64,000 nt of DNA, from contig NC_135563.1 in assembly GCF_964340395.1 (NCBI RefSeq), positions 15,453,151 through 15,517,150 on the forward strand, in the 5' to 3' direction. Made by a program: the position numbers and the translations under genes. Source of the DNA: Glandiceps talaboti (Eukaryota; Hemichordata; Enteropneusta; Spengelidae). The notes beneath the pieces are model-generated. The model worked only from the letters and a program-made list of their open reading frames with translations. It was not told where the DNA came from and searched no databases. This document shows positions 44,501 through 64,000 of this stretch, in pieces (position 1 is the first letter of the stretch; each line of letters begins with the position of its first letter).

Positions 44501-45549
44501 TAGAAATACGTGTTTCACCCAGACTGGGTGTCTGGCCGTACGTACGCACCGGAAAAAAACCGTAGCAGAAACACTGCCACTAGACTTGAAAAAAAATATA
44601 ACAAGGGACTCTTCGGATTAGGCAAGAACTACATGTAACCAATATGTGTGAACAGTCACTAATATGTTGATAAACTACCTGGGTCGGATTTACCAAATGC
44701 TCCTCCCAGATAAACAAACGTATTCTGTTGCACATGCGAAAACCTACTTCCGTAGCGTGGGCACATAGCCTGGTTACACCTAGTCTTGCTGCTAGACGTT
44801 CGGGCTTTCTTTCGATACTATAAGCGAACGAAGTTCACAGTGAGGGCTTGCATGTTCCATCCTCGATAGCGATGCTCGGTCGTGTGTCGTATATTATCGG
44901 AAGAACATCCGAGGTCTAGCAGATAGACTAGGTTACACCTTGAATTTGGAAAGATGGGAGCCAAGAACCTCCACACATGTCAATTGGATTCTAAGCAAGG
45001 GTATTCATAACTCGATACCAACAGATATTAGGTCTCCGCGGTCTCTCTTTCACTGGTCAAATTTCGTCAACTTTTACTCAGTAAACAATAAACGCAGGCG
45101 ATCTAAAATCCTGAATACACAGATCGATATACGGTGTTGTTGTTGTTCACTATATCGATCTCATTGTCCATTTGCGTGCAATAGTCGACCTGTGATATAC
45201 ATTTCAACCGTACCATGCCACAAACAGTTTGAAGGTATTGGAAGAAATTTGGTAGGGCCAGGCAGAGTCAGGGGAATGTACAGGTGTTCGTCACACAGTC
45301 GATTATATTGTTATATACATGTAGTTGGTTAATATAAAGCAATATTGATATATGTTACCGTACGGTTGATATCACAAACAAGGAAAATATGCTGTTGTTA
45401 TGTATCAGTTAATGAACGAAATTACAAATTATATTACAATAAAATCACTCACCATTACTTTCCAGTAACAAGGCCAGTAAGACGAACAGGATAAGTAAAC
45501 AGAAACTAACACACCAACGTTGTCTATTACTGGTGCCGAAGTTGAACAT
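38595..45549 (-). CDS. carbohydrate sulfotransferase A2 (CHST8-14 family)
   Basis: Three coding exons on the minus strand: 45,549-45,453; 40,772-40,627; 39,488-38,595 (378 aa). Exon 1 is MFNFGTSNRQRW followed by a signal anchor and is two codons shorter than in A1. Exons 2 and 3 have the same lengths as in A1 (146 and 894 bp). The 5'-PSB is CPIPKTGATSWKRV and the 3'-PSB is FVRHPFQRLLSAYKNKLE. The remaining family blocks match A1 with few substitutions (for example FGYPFPKELL against FGYHFPKELL). By family knowledge it should be a Golgi type II enzyme using PAPS; the acceptor glycan is unknown. All splice sites and the frame are intact. Intron 2 carries a LINE with target duplication, and intron 1 carries the foldback element. 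Confidence 0.92.
39713..40579 (-). mobile_element. 5'-truncated LINE with poly(A) and 12-bp target duplication
   Basis: An 867-bp minus-strand insertion. TGTCAAGAAATT flanks it on both sides (39,701-39,712 and 40,580-40,591), and the poly(A) tail appears as a T-rich run at its left end. It encodes the C-terminal region of a Tx1/L1-like ORF2: VKLRYFQYKLIMKILPTNKL, then LFTWGIVDSPLCIFCDE and YYHLFWDC. One homopolymer frameshift lies in a T run near 40,175. A1 has the empty site at about 30,280. Confidence 0.92.
40834..41441. other. A2 intron 1, nothing recognised
   Basis: Single-copy-looking intron between the end of unit homology and the foldback element. Confidence 0.4.
41451..44340. mobile_element. 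foldback element built of a 155-bp higher-order repeat
   Basis: A 2,890-bp element flanked by CCTTGATTG on both sides (41,442-41,450 and 44,341-44,349). Its ends are GGGTGACCCTAAAACGAATG and the exact reverse complement, and the terminal ~50 bp are perfectly inverted. The left arm (to about 42,529) and the right arm meet head-to-head with no spacer. Each arm consists of 31-bp monomers starting TGGAATGACA (one type TTGAATGACA). Five types in fixed order form a 155-bp unit: about 6.7 units on the left (starts 41,645, 41,800, 41,955, 42,110, 42,265, 42,420) and about 11.4 on the right. The right arm has one extra 31-bp monomer near 42,660-42,710. There is no coding capacity: 31 and 155 are not multiples of 3 and no frame stays open. 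The structure parallels Drosophila FB (9-bp duplications) and sea-urchin TU elements. Confidence 0.93.
44350..45452. other. A2 intron 1, 5' part
   Basis: 45,188-45,452 matches A1 intron 1. No gene or other repeat is recognised in the rest. The 130-aa + frame at 44,940-45,332 is not supported. Confidence 0.5.
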
Positions 45550-46742
45550 GGTAAAATTGAGATCAGGTTGTCCTGGACTTACTGCTAGATAGTACATAGC
45601 CGGCTAGTAAACTCAGTAAAATACACTATTGATCTCTAAAGTGCAATTCATATGCAAACCACAGCAGCAACAACCAATACAATACAACCCACAACCATTA
45701 CGCTAGCCGCGAACAGATTCCCGGTCGAACAAGAATACGGGGAAGTAATATGGTATTACGGTTTTATATTCCGGTTATTTCCAGTCGTTGAAAGTGGTTT
45801 ACTAAGAGACGTTTTGAGCTATGATTCATCTTCAGTTTAAAGGTTACATCAGCACTGGAATTGGAGAAACGAAACAGAACCAAACAACCAGTATATAGAG
45901 ATCATGATCAAACAAATTACCCGTTACCATAGGAACAACTGCATGGTTTCAGACAAAACGCCACGAGTGTGTGCTGTCACGTGTTCTTTTCCAACTTGAC
46001 GAGAGTTAACTTTGTGTATGTTGAAAATGACAACAACAAAAAGTTCCCAATCTTGAATTATATAGCTTACTGCGATTTACAAGGAGAAAGAAAACAAAAA
46101 TATATCTGATGATTTGAAGTTCACTGTTATTACAGAACTCAGGTGTTGTGTTATCAGTTATTATCATTATTAATTATTGTAAGGTTAAATGATAATAAAT
46201 AGATCATATAATTTCTGAAAAGGCATACTACTATACGTCTCAGTGTTATTTACAATGTTACATTGAAATGACAATAACAATTACAATAATTTCCTTGCTT
46301 AAAATGGTAAACATTACAAATTGTACAAGGCGAAAGAGAAATAACAATCCATGAAATTATGTGACTAAAATGATAAAATCAGTTTACGAGGCTAAAATGG
46401 AGGTAAAAATTAGACAAAATACACCCGATACCTGACAGCTTAACACGAACAGTTAGACTGATATGTCCTGTTGTTCCACATCCACCGGCCTCCTAAGGGT
46501 TGACCGACGTGTGAGGGCGCCCCGTCACGGGATACCTTACACTACTTCCAGACTATGTGCGATAGGATCCCTAGATTAGAAAACTAACGAGTCTCTTGGC
46601 AGAATCAAGTCATCGACAAGTCTCTGGGTTAGAAATGTCTCGACAAAGTATATATTCGATGAGATTCGTATTTATTAGGAACTGACTCTATTTCAAGATC
46701 TCAGTCTTGCGATAAATATACAACAAACCTCTGTCTCCAGCT
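45550..46742. other. A2 upstream region and B2 3' flank
   Basis: No gene recognised. It presumably holds the A2 promoter and the 3' UTR of B2. An AATAAA on the minus strand (46,671-46,676) lies 67 nt after the B2 stop and is a plausible poly(A) signal. Confidence 0.5.
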
Positions 46743-49673
46743 TTAAGATTTCTCTATCCCATCAATCAAATCATACGGAAATGAATAATCAAATAATTGA
46801 AAATCCATTTTGTATACTTGATAAAGTCTGACAATATCTTCCATTGGAATTCGCGAGAAGTACTTATGATAGATATTGATATCTGAGCTGTTTGTTGCAT
46901 TTACGATATGCGTTGGAAAGGAGAACTTGTCACCTGCTATGTTGTGCAAAATATAGTTGGACTCAGCTTGTAAGTTTTCAAAATGGCCGATAAAATCATA
47001 CGAGTATTCACAGACGGCGCAAACTTTATGCATAAAATCCCAATACCTGTTGAAGGACTTTTGATTCAATGGGTCGATCAGGTATCGGATGAATTCGCGA
47101 AATGACGGTGTACGACCAGTTCTGAGACTTTCAATGGACGGATTAGCTCGATAGCGAGCTATAATCTTTGCCCCATGAAACTTCAAAAATACTTTGGAGT
47201 CAGGATTCTCGAATTTACTCCTGTACACCGACAAAATACGTTCAAATGGATTTCGAACGAAAAGAAATTTTGTATGTGTTTTCAGGCGTTTATTTTTCTC
47301 TTTTAAAGAAAGTTCGTTTAGTATTGTCAAATGCTGTTTAGGTTGTACAATCCTTGTATCGTCAGTTAGGTTCATGATGACATTCTTCCAACTTTTAGCG
47401 CCTATCCTCGGTAGAGGGCAGAATACAAAGCTATATACATCATTATACATCAACCAATTGCTATTCTGTATTGTTGGTTGATGATAGAAAGTATTTCCAG
47501 GCGCATCCGTTTTCATTTCCGCACATGTTTCTCGAATTCTTTGTTGTCTTTTCTCTTGAATATCAAGCATAAAATCCTGTAAGTAAAGAAGAGGAGCCTA
47601 AACAAACCAACAAACATGTATTATTCACGTGACTACTAGTATTTTACCTTAGACAACTAAAGAATTCTTTTAAGTTTTAGTGGTCTGAGTTTTCACATAG
47701 GAGCCTTTCTTGTCGACTCGTTTTGTTTGTTTGTTTGCTTGTTTGTTGCAAACAAGACAACAAGCTAATAAGTTTAAATCCCTTCTGACCTATGCGGCCA
47801 CCACCTTTCTACAAACAAACAAATTTAGGTTCCTAAGTTCGGTTAAAATTCTCTAATTCCATATTTTGGAAAACTGTTGCATCATTAAGTGTACACTACA
47901 AATATGCCCCCCCCCCCTTATTTGTCCCGTTTCTACGAACGTGGAAAAATAATGACTCACAAGAATTTACAGTCAGTTTATACATCATATGATTATAAAT
48001 TCATCAGAATCAAATCTCTTACCTTGGGTCGAGGAGACCGAAATTCAGCAGCGAGTTTGACGTCTTCTCTCCTCGTGTAATTTGTAAAAGTGTCAATGTC
48101 TATCCCATTGTGTGTTTTTAAATTACCATCAGTTGACAATGGTTTCAGTGGCCACTGTTTGCTTCTAGTATTTGACATTAATATAACTGTAAGGAATTAA
48201 AAGACAGTCTTACTCTTTATATTTTGACCACAGATTATAAAGTAAAATATCACACACACACAATATTATCTTTACATAATTATACATACATACATACATA
48301 CATACATACATACATACATACATACTACTAGGAGAATGTGGAAGATTTCCACTGTACTGTATGTATATGAAGCGTTGTGTTTCTTATTGGTTGAAACTAT
48401 TGGGAATGGAGAATACTCGTTACCCCAAAGCTTGTTATGAAATGTTAAGAAACTTAGACGTAGCGGGTAGAACAACATGGGCAACAAAAATTCGTGAAAT
48501 ATTATTTCGGTACGGTTTTGGAATTGTGTGGATTGAACAGCAAGTAGGAGATAATAGAGCATTTTTGGAATTGTTTTCTGAAAGATTAAAAGATTGTTAC
48601 AGGCAGGAATGGTCGGCATCGCTACATGAATGCCCACGTTTACGTTCATATGTTAATTTTAAAACTTTACTTCAACCGGAATTGTACCTTTCATGTATTA
48701 CTATTCCAAAATTTAAGTTTGATTTGGCCAAATTTCGTTGTTCTAGTCACCAGCTTGCAATTGAAGCTGGTCGACATTATAAACCCCCAATTCCCGCTCA
48801 TCTTAGATTTTGCCCATACTGTGAAGGGCGTGGTGTGTATATTGTTGAAGATGAGTGTCATTTTCTCTTATTTTGCCCTTTATATGACAAATTTAGACAT
48901 GCACTCATTCCCGATAAATATTGTAACTTTCCAACTAGAGAGAAATGTTTTTTCTTACTGTCTTGTAAGAATGATACTGTTCAATTTAAACTAGCACTAT
49001 TTATACATAAGTCTTCTAAATGCCGTCAAGAATTCGTAGCCACTCTGTAACTCTTTCACTCTCTGTATCTTGTTTTGTATATTTTGTTGTGCGATGGGCT
49101 AAGGCCTTAGCATATTTGCAATAAACCTAATATAAATATAAACATACATACATACATACAGAGAGGGAGAGAGAGAGGGAGGGAGGGAGGGAGGGAGAGA
49201 GTTTTATGCTATAAAGTTATTAAGTGTTCAGGGGCACAGGTGGAGCTATTTGAGATCCTGGGCTAGTGTGTACTAGTGACACTAGTAAATGTTGACTATC
49301 AATGATTCAATAAGCTGTTATTCCTATAACTTGCTAAAAAATATACATCCAGTCCCCAACCAGTAAGGAATTGTTTATTTTTGGGGGCGGGCGGTGTTTG
49401 AGACGATCATGATAAAGTGGGAAATTGTAACCCATCCCTATAATGCAGAGAATGGAGATAGACTGCCGACAACGACTTTGTCACTTGCACTGTTATGATA
49501 AAGTATCTATTGATAGTGCCTGGTTTACCGATTAGATTATTAAGAAATTTAACCATAAGACATCTCAGTTTTTGAAGATATGGTTACTTACTTGTACCTT
49601 TGAATTCAAAGACAGCCACAACGACGAAAACACAGATAAAGACCAACCCAAAATATCGTATTGGTATCTTCAT
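46743..49673 (-). CDS. carbohydrate sulfotransferase B2, divergent PAPS-binding loop
   Basis: Three coding exons on the minus strand: 49,673-49,598; 48,186-48,023; 47,576-46,743 (phases 1 and 0; 357 aa). Exon 1 is the signal anchor (MKIPIRYFGLVFICVFVVVA), exon 2 a hydrophilic stem and exon 3 the catalytic domain. Family blocks are clear: FLFVRNPFERILSVYRSKFE (3'-PSB, about 184-203), FREFIRYLIDPLNQKSFNRY, WDFMHKVCAVCEYSYDFIG and LYQVYKMDFQLFDY. The 5'-PSB is CPLPRIGAKSWKNVI (about 133-147): the position of the catalytic lysine of the family (PK.G.TSW in A1/A2) is arginine, and the Thr is replaced by Lys. The enzyme may have lost or changed PAPS use. The frame and splice sites are intact, so it does not look like an ordinary pseudogene. 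It has the same exon layout as A1/A2 but is clearly older in divergence. Confidence 0.9.
48327..49142 (+). mobile_element. 5'-truncated LINE inserted in a (CATA)n tract, B2 intron 1
   Basis: The open frame 48,361-49,050 (229 codons, no internal stop) ends with LAKFRCSSHQLAIEAGRH, then RFCPYCEGRG and VEDECHFLLFCPLYDKFRH, the C-terminal cysteine/HFLL region of non-LTR ORF2 proteins. A 3' UTR with gcgatgggctaaggcc and AATAAA follows. (CATA)n lies at both edges (about 48,280-48,325 and 49,143-49,160), as expected if the target lay within that microsatellite. The intact frame suggests a recent insertion. Confidence 0.85.
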
Positions 49674-49911
49674 AGTCACGTCTTCAGATACACAGGGAGA
49701 CAAAACCGTCTTATAAGTTTCAGCTCGGTGGTGACATTCTGTGAATAACTGACAGACTGCCAACGAATCTAGTTAATCCGTGTGGCTGATTTCTAATCGA
49801 TATTGGATCGATAATAAAGTACCCTACTCCCCGAAATTTGAATCTGACCACATCTTTCCCAGTAAGTCTACTAGACAGTATAACACCTATTCCTGACTTT
49901 TGCCACATCCT
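49160..49911. repeat. segmental duplication, right edge of unit 2
   Basis: Aligns with 36,350-37,697 apart from the LINE in unit 1. It includes B2 exon 1 and about 240 bp of upstream sequence. Unit 2 as a whole spans about 37,704-49,911. Confidence 0.85.
49161..49200. repeat. GA/GGGA tract in B2 intron 1
   Basis: The counterpart of the 36,350 tract, with four GGG runs. Confidence 0.85.
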
Positions 49912-51317
49912 TCACACAAAATTTGTACTATTTGTGCTTTTCCCCATTTTTTTAATATACAGAATCAGTAAAATCGTAGAAATTATTGATCACTTTAATT
50001 TTGACTTTCAACTATAATTTGACAGAGAATAAACAAATCTCACTAACCAATGAGCTTAGTACCTTGAATAATCAACCAAAGAAGAAATTATAAAATCGAA
50101 ACATGTTATGTAATACCATACACAAGTCTGTCTCGTTTCAGTTGGGGATGTTATGTTTGATCATTGAGAAATAATTCATGGCGGTGAATAGCATATAAGT
50201 TTATTTTAATGTAACCCTTTGCAGAGATTATAGAGATTTGGTCATAATTTCACGTATGACTGTTCACGTGACTGTGAAACTGGGAGTTGAAACTTCGATT
50301 TTATGTTACTGCTGAGCACGAGACTATAAATAAATATAAATGTTCAGTTTTTTCTATATACAAAATGTAGATACTGAATCCACAGCCAAGTCGTCCTATC
50401 AAATGGGGTATTATATGCCCTTCGACGACTATATACTCCAAAGTCCCAAGTCCTTGGTTTATCAGACTAAGCCTGGCACAGTTCTGTTAAATCCAAGAAT
50501 GATTCGTACACTCAGTATTTTATGTTGAGATGTTTAGTTTTGTATATGTGAATGGTCGTTATTTGTTTACTCTTTAATAGTGAACGTAATGTAGAGGACC
50601 ATGAGAAGAAGTGAGGGCGAGGCATTCAACTTCGAAGTTCAAGGGGGATATGTCAAACAGAGAAAAGGACAGACAAACATGAACGTGGAGTTTTACTTCT
50701 GTAAACAGTATTAAAATAGAAGACACAGAGAAAGAGAGACAGCTAAGGGGAACTGATCGATATAAGAGCTGAATGTATATTTACTCGACTGCAGGCTTTG
50801 GATCTACTGGTAAGTCCAGTTTGAGAATGAAAGCATCGCGACATTGAACTAGGAATTCCAAAAGTGTGGAAAAAAGAAGGAATTTAAATAATTTAAGAAA
50901 TATAGCTAAGCATGTTCGTCGTTCCGCAAGCAAAATACTTTAAAGCCGTGCCTATGATAGACCAAATATAGAGGAAAATTTACAGTAAAAGCACAGACTG
51001 TCAGCCCTAGTCAGTAGACTTAGTATACCAGCGATAACTTATAGACGGCAGTCGACAGATAGACATGGGTACATTGTACAAATAATCGCCAATGGTGGAA
51101 TGCAAACAAACTATACATAAAGACATTTGATAATGTATTTGTTTTTAAAAATCAATCTGTTACTATACATGTTTATATTTAGATTCTTTATTTGTTGTCT
51201 ATTGTCATCGATCTTAACACTGACTACTTTGAGAGTTGGTTTCGCTTCTGTCTTTTGATAGAGTGGCATTATGGGTAAGTTAATATGCATTAGATGCAAA
51301 TGAGTTGACATAGACAA
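49912..51317. other. intergenic, no gene recognised
   Basis: Between the divergent B2 and PCGF6-like genes. No motif or RNA could be assigned. Confidence 0.4.
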
Positions 51318-52676
51318 CATGGAGGTAAGTGTTTTTAACAGCTGATCGTGGTGTATTTCCCGCGTGTCTTTCTAGTTACCGTATTTACGGACCTAGCGTA
51401 AATGCGTTGATTTGATCGGTCATGCCATGTATAGAGTCGGTACCATAGTCAGAGTTACGTTTCCTATATTGCTGTCTAACAGCGCAAATTTTAAGGACTC
51501 CAACGGACAGATTTTTAAGAGAGTTAGTGTAGCCCAGCTGAGTCCAGAGCCGAGTCGTAGATTCAGGTCACATCCAGGGGTCCGATACGATCGTATGGCT
51601 GATATATTGAATATTGAATTCATTCAGACGGCATAGTCTGCCTTTCTAGGGTACGACATGTCCCTTGTGGGGTCCCCATTTACTAATACTAGCTATCATG
51701 GCATACCATATCACATGTCATTGTCATGTGGCCTCTCTATTCCATTCGTGTTCAGTTCTGCATATGTATTCGTGTGTATGTGATCAAACTTACATATGGA
51801 TCCTAGAACCGAGACCTCACCAGAGGCTTGGCATTTGGGTTTGACCGTGCAGTCTGTGATCGTAAACACGGCAAGTCTCGATCAGTGTATTACAAATTAC
51901 ATACGGGATACAGTTGTAGAGTTTCATTATTATTGTGTGCAATACTAGTAGTACTACCATGGTACTACCTAGTGCGATACTAAAAATTGTGGAATGTGTG
52001 AGTAGGCCTCCAATATGTTGACATGGGTGTATTACTGAGTTGCCCGATTGTCGTAACATGTTGGACCTATACTTCAGATTTACCGCTCCTGAGGTCTAGA
52101 ACAAGACTACTACTACAGTAGTATGTAGACTGTATACAGACTAGTATGTCACTAAAAAGTCAGGGACGGGAGATGTCCTTGGAGCTGCATGTCGCACTGC
52201 GTCATGATCATGACCCATTTAGTAGTAGTCCACTTCTGTCCTGATCACATACGCACGAACACATATGCAGAACTGAACACAACTGGAATAACGGCATTTG
52301 TCAACGATTCTATATGTCTTTATCAGTGTATAATGTTAGCAATGGTAAGTTCGAATTGACGACACTTGGTGGCGCTAATGTCGTGATGAGAGTATGGCCT
52401 GTGTCTATCCAGGCTGTATCATGTAACTCAACATTTGAGAAACGTGAGAGCCCTTGTCACCATTACTGTATTTCATCGTAGTAACATATGTAGCTTAGAT
52501 AATACATAACATATGTTAGACTTAGTTATTTTAAAGGCATTTTTTTGTTGTTTTAAAATACACTGTGTCATGCATGCACTGGCGAAAGACCTGGATATTC
52601 AAGATTCCAACTTGAATTTATCTGGTTTAAACGCTCATAAAAAAGAAACTTTATTTTGCAACTTCCTTTCCTATAT

Positions 52677-52679
<3 letters not shown>

Positions 52680-52729
<50 letters not shown>

Positions 52730-52968
52730 ATGTATGTATGTATGTATGTATGTATGTATGTATGTATGTGTGTGTGTGTATGTATGTATGTGTATGTGTG
52801 TGTGTGTATGTGTATGTATGTATGTATGTATGTATGTGTGTGTGTATGTATGTGTGTGTGTATGTATGTATGTATGTATGTATGTATGTATGTGTGTGTA
52901 TGTATGTATGTATGTGTGTGTGTATGTGTGTCTGTGTGTGTGTGTGTCTGTGTGTGTCTGTGTTGCTT
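52680..52968. repeat. (TG)n/(TATG)n microsatellite
   Basis: Interspersed TG and TATG runs, open in all frames; the Cys/Val/Met/Tyr and Thr/His/Ile translations are artefacts. Confidence 0.97.
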
Positions 52969-53116
52969 GACTTCCCATATTTTATCTACATATACATTGG
53001 ACTGTTGATGATCGTGTTAAAGGATTTATAGCAAAGTGGCAATGTTTGCAAAATATTTTTTTTTAAGTTTTCAAGAAATGCCGTATTTATCATCCACACT
53101 AGTTGTGTCTTGATGA

Positions 53117-61575
<8,459 letters not shown>

Positions 61576-63643
61576 AGCGCCACCAAGCGATGTATTTGGT
61601 TCATTCGTTTGTGTATATTTAACTTTTGATAGTTGTCACCGTTTGTTGAAATATCGACGATAACACAGACCGTTTATATTTTTGAGCCGAGTTGTGTCTT
61701 TGTACTTTTTCATTGTTTATTATCTATCGATTTTGGGCGATTAAGGGACCATCGACTAAAAAGTACAGGAGACGCCCCTTAATATGGACACTGCTATAGG
61801 TGCGGTTAACAGGGACTCGACGTTAACTTGCATTCTAGTTTGTTTGAAGAAACTCCACAAGACAAGTGTAATCATGTGTGTGTAGTTATTTGATGTTTGA
61901 ATGTCGCGACTTGAACGTCTTGATGAAGACATTTTTCACTGCCCCCTATTTGACAGGTATTTCAAGGAGGAGGCAATGCCATTTTACAATTTTGGATTCC
62001 AATGTTTGTGTGCATTGGTCGTCAAAAGTTAATGGGTTGTGGTACATGGTTTGGTTTTGACCAATGCATGAGGGCGCCCGTCACTCCGTACCTGACGAGC
62101 GAGACTGCACATTGAAGCATTGCACTTCTTTCAGTCAAATTATGTTAGGTTGATACATTTATTTGACATTTTGGAATAAAATATGTATTTAAAAATGATA
62201 AATATTTTGCTATTTCTGATCATTTTCATCAGGTAAATATTCTTATTAAGTAACAGTAAGAATAAGTATACTTTGTGTGATAGTTTCTGTTTGTTCACTG
62301 TCTGTCTGTTCCGTGTCTGTGTCCTCGCACGCCTTTGCGCTCGTGCATAAGGGTGTGTGTGATTGTTGTGTCTATTTGTATGCTGTGCAGCAAAATGTAC
62401 ATATCATGAATATCTTATCCTTGATGTACAATTTGTGTCAAAAGTGTGTTTTTAAAAAAAAACTTCCAATATAATATATGTTGTAGACTTGTTGCGGTAA
62501 ATCATGACCTAAGAATTGATAAGCCAATAAAAAGATGTGCGTTTTTCCGTCTCTGTTTTTTTTTATCAGTCTGCTCCCATAAGTAATGTAAAAAGTAGTA
62601 GAATCGTGATTGTCATGTATTAGTTATGCTGTAGGCCTATTCTACTTTCTTAAAGGCGTACTTCCCACGAACCTGATTTGCAGTCCCATTGGGGAACCCG
62701 AGGACAAACGTTTTTTTTTGTTTTGGTCGCTCTTTGCATTGGGTCGAATTTGCAGATTTAATTTTAATTTCAACTATAGAGGAGATAGAGATTTTATTGA
62801 AATTGAACCCGATAAAAGACTCATCCGACAAGTTCAAATTATACGTTGAAAAGATAGATATCGTAGACTGTAAGCACACTGATGTATATTTGCCTCTAGA
62901 TGGCGCTGTTCCAGTGATCCGATATCGATAAGATTCTCAGCAACAGGACATGGCGTTTAGTGTCAAATGAACAATTATTGATAGAAACACGAAAAGTGCC
63001 TTTTTAAGTTTGTCGCAGAAATGTCACTGTTCTTCATTTGAAGGTATCCTGAGGAAAGCTTGACACGTTTTGAATTACAATTCAACACCGTGACTCTGTC
63101 TCAAGCCTTGAGGGGTGAGTCCGTAGATTTCACTTTCATTCAGGCGATCCAATTAACAATTCTCTGGGGAATTTATTTTATTGTCGCCGTAAAGTAGCAA
63201 TGTGGTTTTACGACGTTTCATTTCTTAGGACCAAATACTGTAACTACAATGCTTTCCCGTAGGGAATAATAATTGTTTTTTAGTGTCAAACAACCCCCCC
63301 CCCCCCGTCAAATGGAGGTCTTGCTGCTTTTGTGATTTTTGGAGAATTCAAGCTCGTGTAAATGTGGATATGTCTGTTTTTGTTTTCAAGGTACGTAGTA
63401 TGTCCGACATGTACTTCCAAAAATTCCAGAGTGACATGATAATGTCTGAGGACTTCTTGAAATAGAGTTATCGGAGTTTTTCTCTGTCTAATCCGTCAAT
63501 TATACCTATAGAAATGGTTAACAATGCATGGGAGGGTGTTATTAAAGGATAACACAGAAATTACGGTGTGTGATAGTAAAATATTCCGGCGTCGCATTGA
63601 TGTCTGAACCTTTTTGTTGTTATCATTCACAATGTACAATGTC
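61576..63643 (+). other. PCGF6-like 3' UTR and downstream sequence
   Basis: The first AATAAA after the stop is at 62,174-62,179, giving a UTR of about 600 nt if used. Further on no gene is supported. A + frame ending at 62,931 has a protein-like C-terminus (KLYVEKIDIVDCKHTDVYLP) but no recognisable family and overlaps an open frame on the other strand. Confidence 0.45.
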
Positions 63644-63654
63644 GGGGGTCAGGC

Positions 63655-63827
63655 CAATCTGGTTAAAATCTGATGTTAGATAGGCTGGTATTCCTGTATT
63701 TACCTTTATTCCATCGTTATTGCGTTCGCCCAGGAAAAAAAAAACTCACGTAAAAGACGCAATAACGATGGAATAAAGGTAAATACAGGAATACCAGCCT
63801 ATCTAACATCAGATTTTAATCAGATTG
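63655..63827. mobile_element. near-perfect hairpin MITE with 10-bp target duplication
   Basis: Inverted arms of about 73 bp (left CAATCTGGTTAAAATCTGAT..., right ...ATCAGATTTTAATCAGATTG) enclose a loop of about 26 bp with an A10 run. GGGGTCAGGC flanks both ends (63,645-63,654 and 63,828-63,837). The arms differ at only a few positions, implying a recent insertion. A 9-11-bp duplication would fit a Mutator-like origin. Confidence 0.85.
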
Positions 63828-64000
63828 GGGGTCAGGCTAGACTAGCTGTAAGCTATTTCTTGACTCCCCATTTACTCTTCTCTCTTTTGTTTTCTGTTAT
63901 CTATATTTTGCAATCAGTTATACGTTTGGGTAAATAAACCCCTTTTGTATATAGCGCCATCATACGTCCATACATGGTATAGAATGATGATGGCGGGAGA

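Noticed and set aside
44940-45332. 130-codon + frame upstream of A2 exon 1 on the opposite strand
   Set aside because: No recognisable domain. It overlaps intron sequence shared with unit 1, where the frame is not preserved.
51412-51636. 74-codon + frame after the candidate first exon of the PCGF6-like gene
   Set aside because: No homology and an opposing open frame on the other strand. It is not needed to explain the gene.
52513-53031. Overlapping frames of 104-172 codons across a TG/TATG tract, both strands
   Set aside because: Microsatellite artefacts.

Overview
The window is animal nuclear DNA: AT-rich, with long introns, canonical GT/AG splice sites, abundant microsatellites and many small DNA transposons, SINEs and 5'-truncated LINEs. 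Two Polycomb RING-finger genes, a local family of Golgi-type carbohydrate sulfotransferases and the repeat types suggest a marine invertebrate. A non-vertebrate deuterostome (hemichordate, cephalochordate or echinoderm) or a lophotrochozoan would fit, but I cannot settle which. No LTR retrovirus or Polinton was recognised.

Layout. 1-20.5 kb has no gene I can support. It holds MITEs, a tRNA-derived SINE, tandem duplications and microsatellites. 20.5-25.3 kb (+) is a complete seven-exon PCGF1 gene (263 aa), with several minisatellites in and just after it. Both splice sites of its intron 3 have been amplified into tandem arrays. 26.9-49.9 kb is a tandem segmental duplication of a two-gene block on the minus strand. 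Unit 1 (about 26.94-37.70 kb) holds sulfotransferase A1 and an orphan first exon of a B-type gene. Unit 2 (about 37.70-49.91 kb) holds the near-identical sulfotransferase A2 and the complete, divergent sulfotransferase B2. All three proteins are type II membrane proteins of the CHST8-14 (HNK-1ST/C4ST-like) family, built from a short signal-anchor exon, a stem exon and a catalytic exon. 53.2-61.6 kb (+) is a second Polycomb RING gene, closest to PCGF6. Its RING and RAWUL domains are interrupted by introns at the same positions and phases as in PCGF1.

The most unusual object is a 2,890-bp foldback element (41,451-44,340) in intron 1 of sulfotransferase A2. It is flanked by a perfect 9-bp target duplication. 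Its two inverted arms meet head-to-head with no spacer and consist of 31-bp monomers organised into a five-monomer, 155-bp higher-order repeat. It has no coding capacity.

The two PCGF genes would act in the nucleus as alternative subunits of variant PRC1 complexes. The sulfotransferases would act in the Golgi lumen on glycans. I see no functional link between the two groups; their proximity is positional. The insertions can be ordered: the A-B block duplicated first, then unit 2 gained a LINE with a 12-bp target duplication, and the two units carry different insertions in intron 1.
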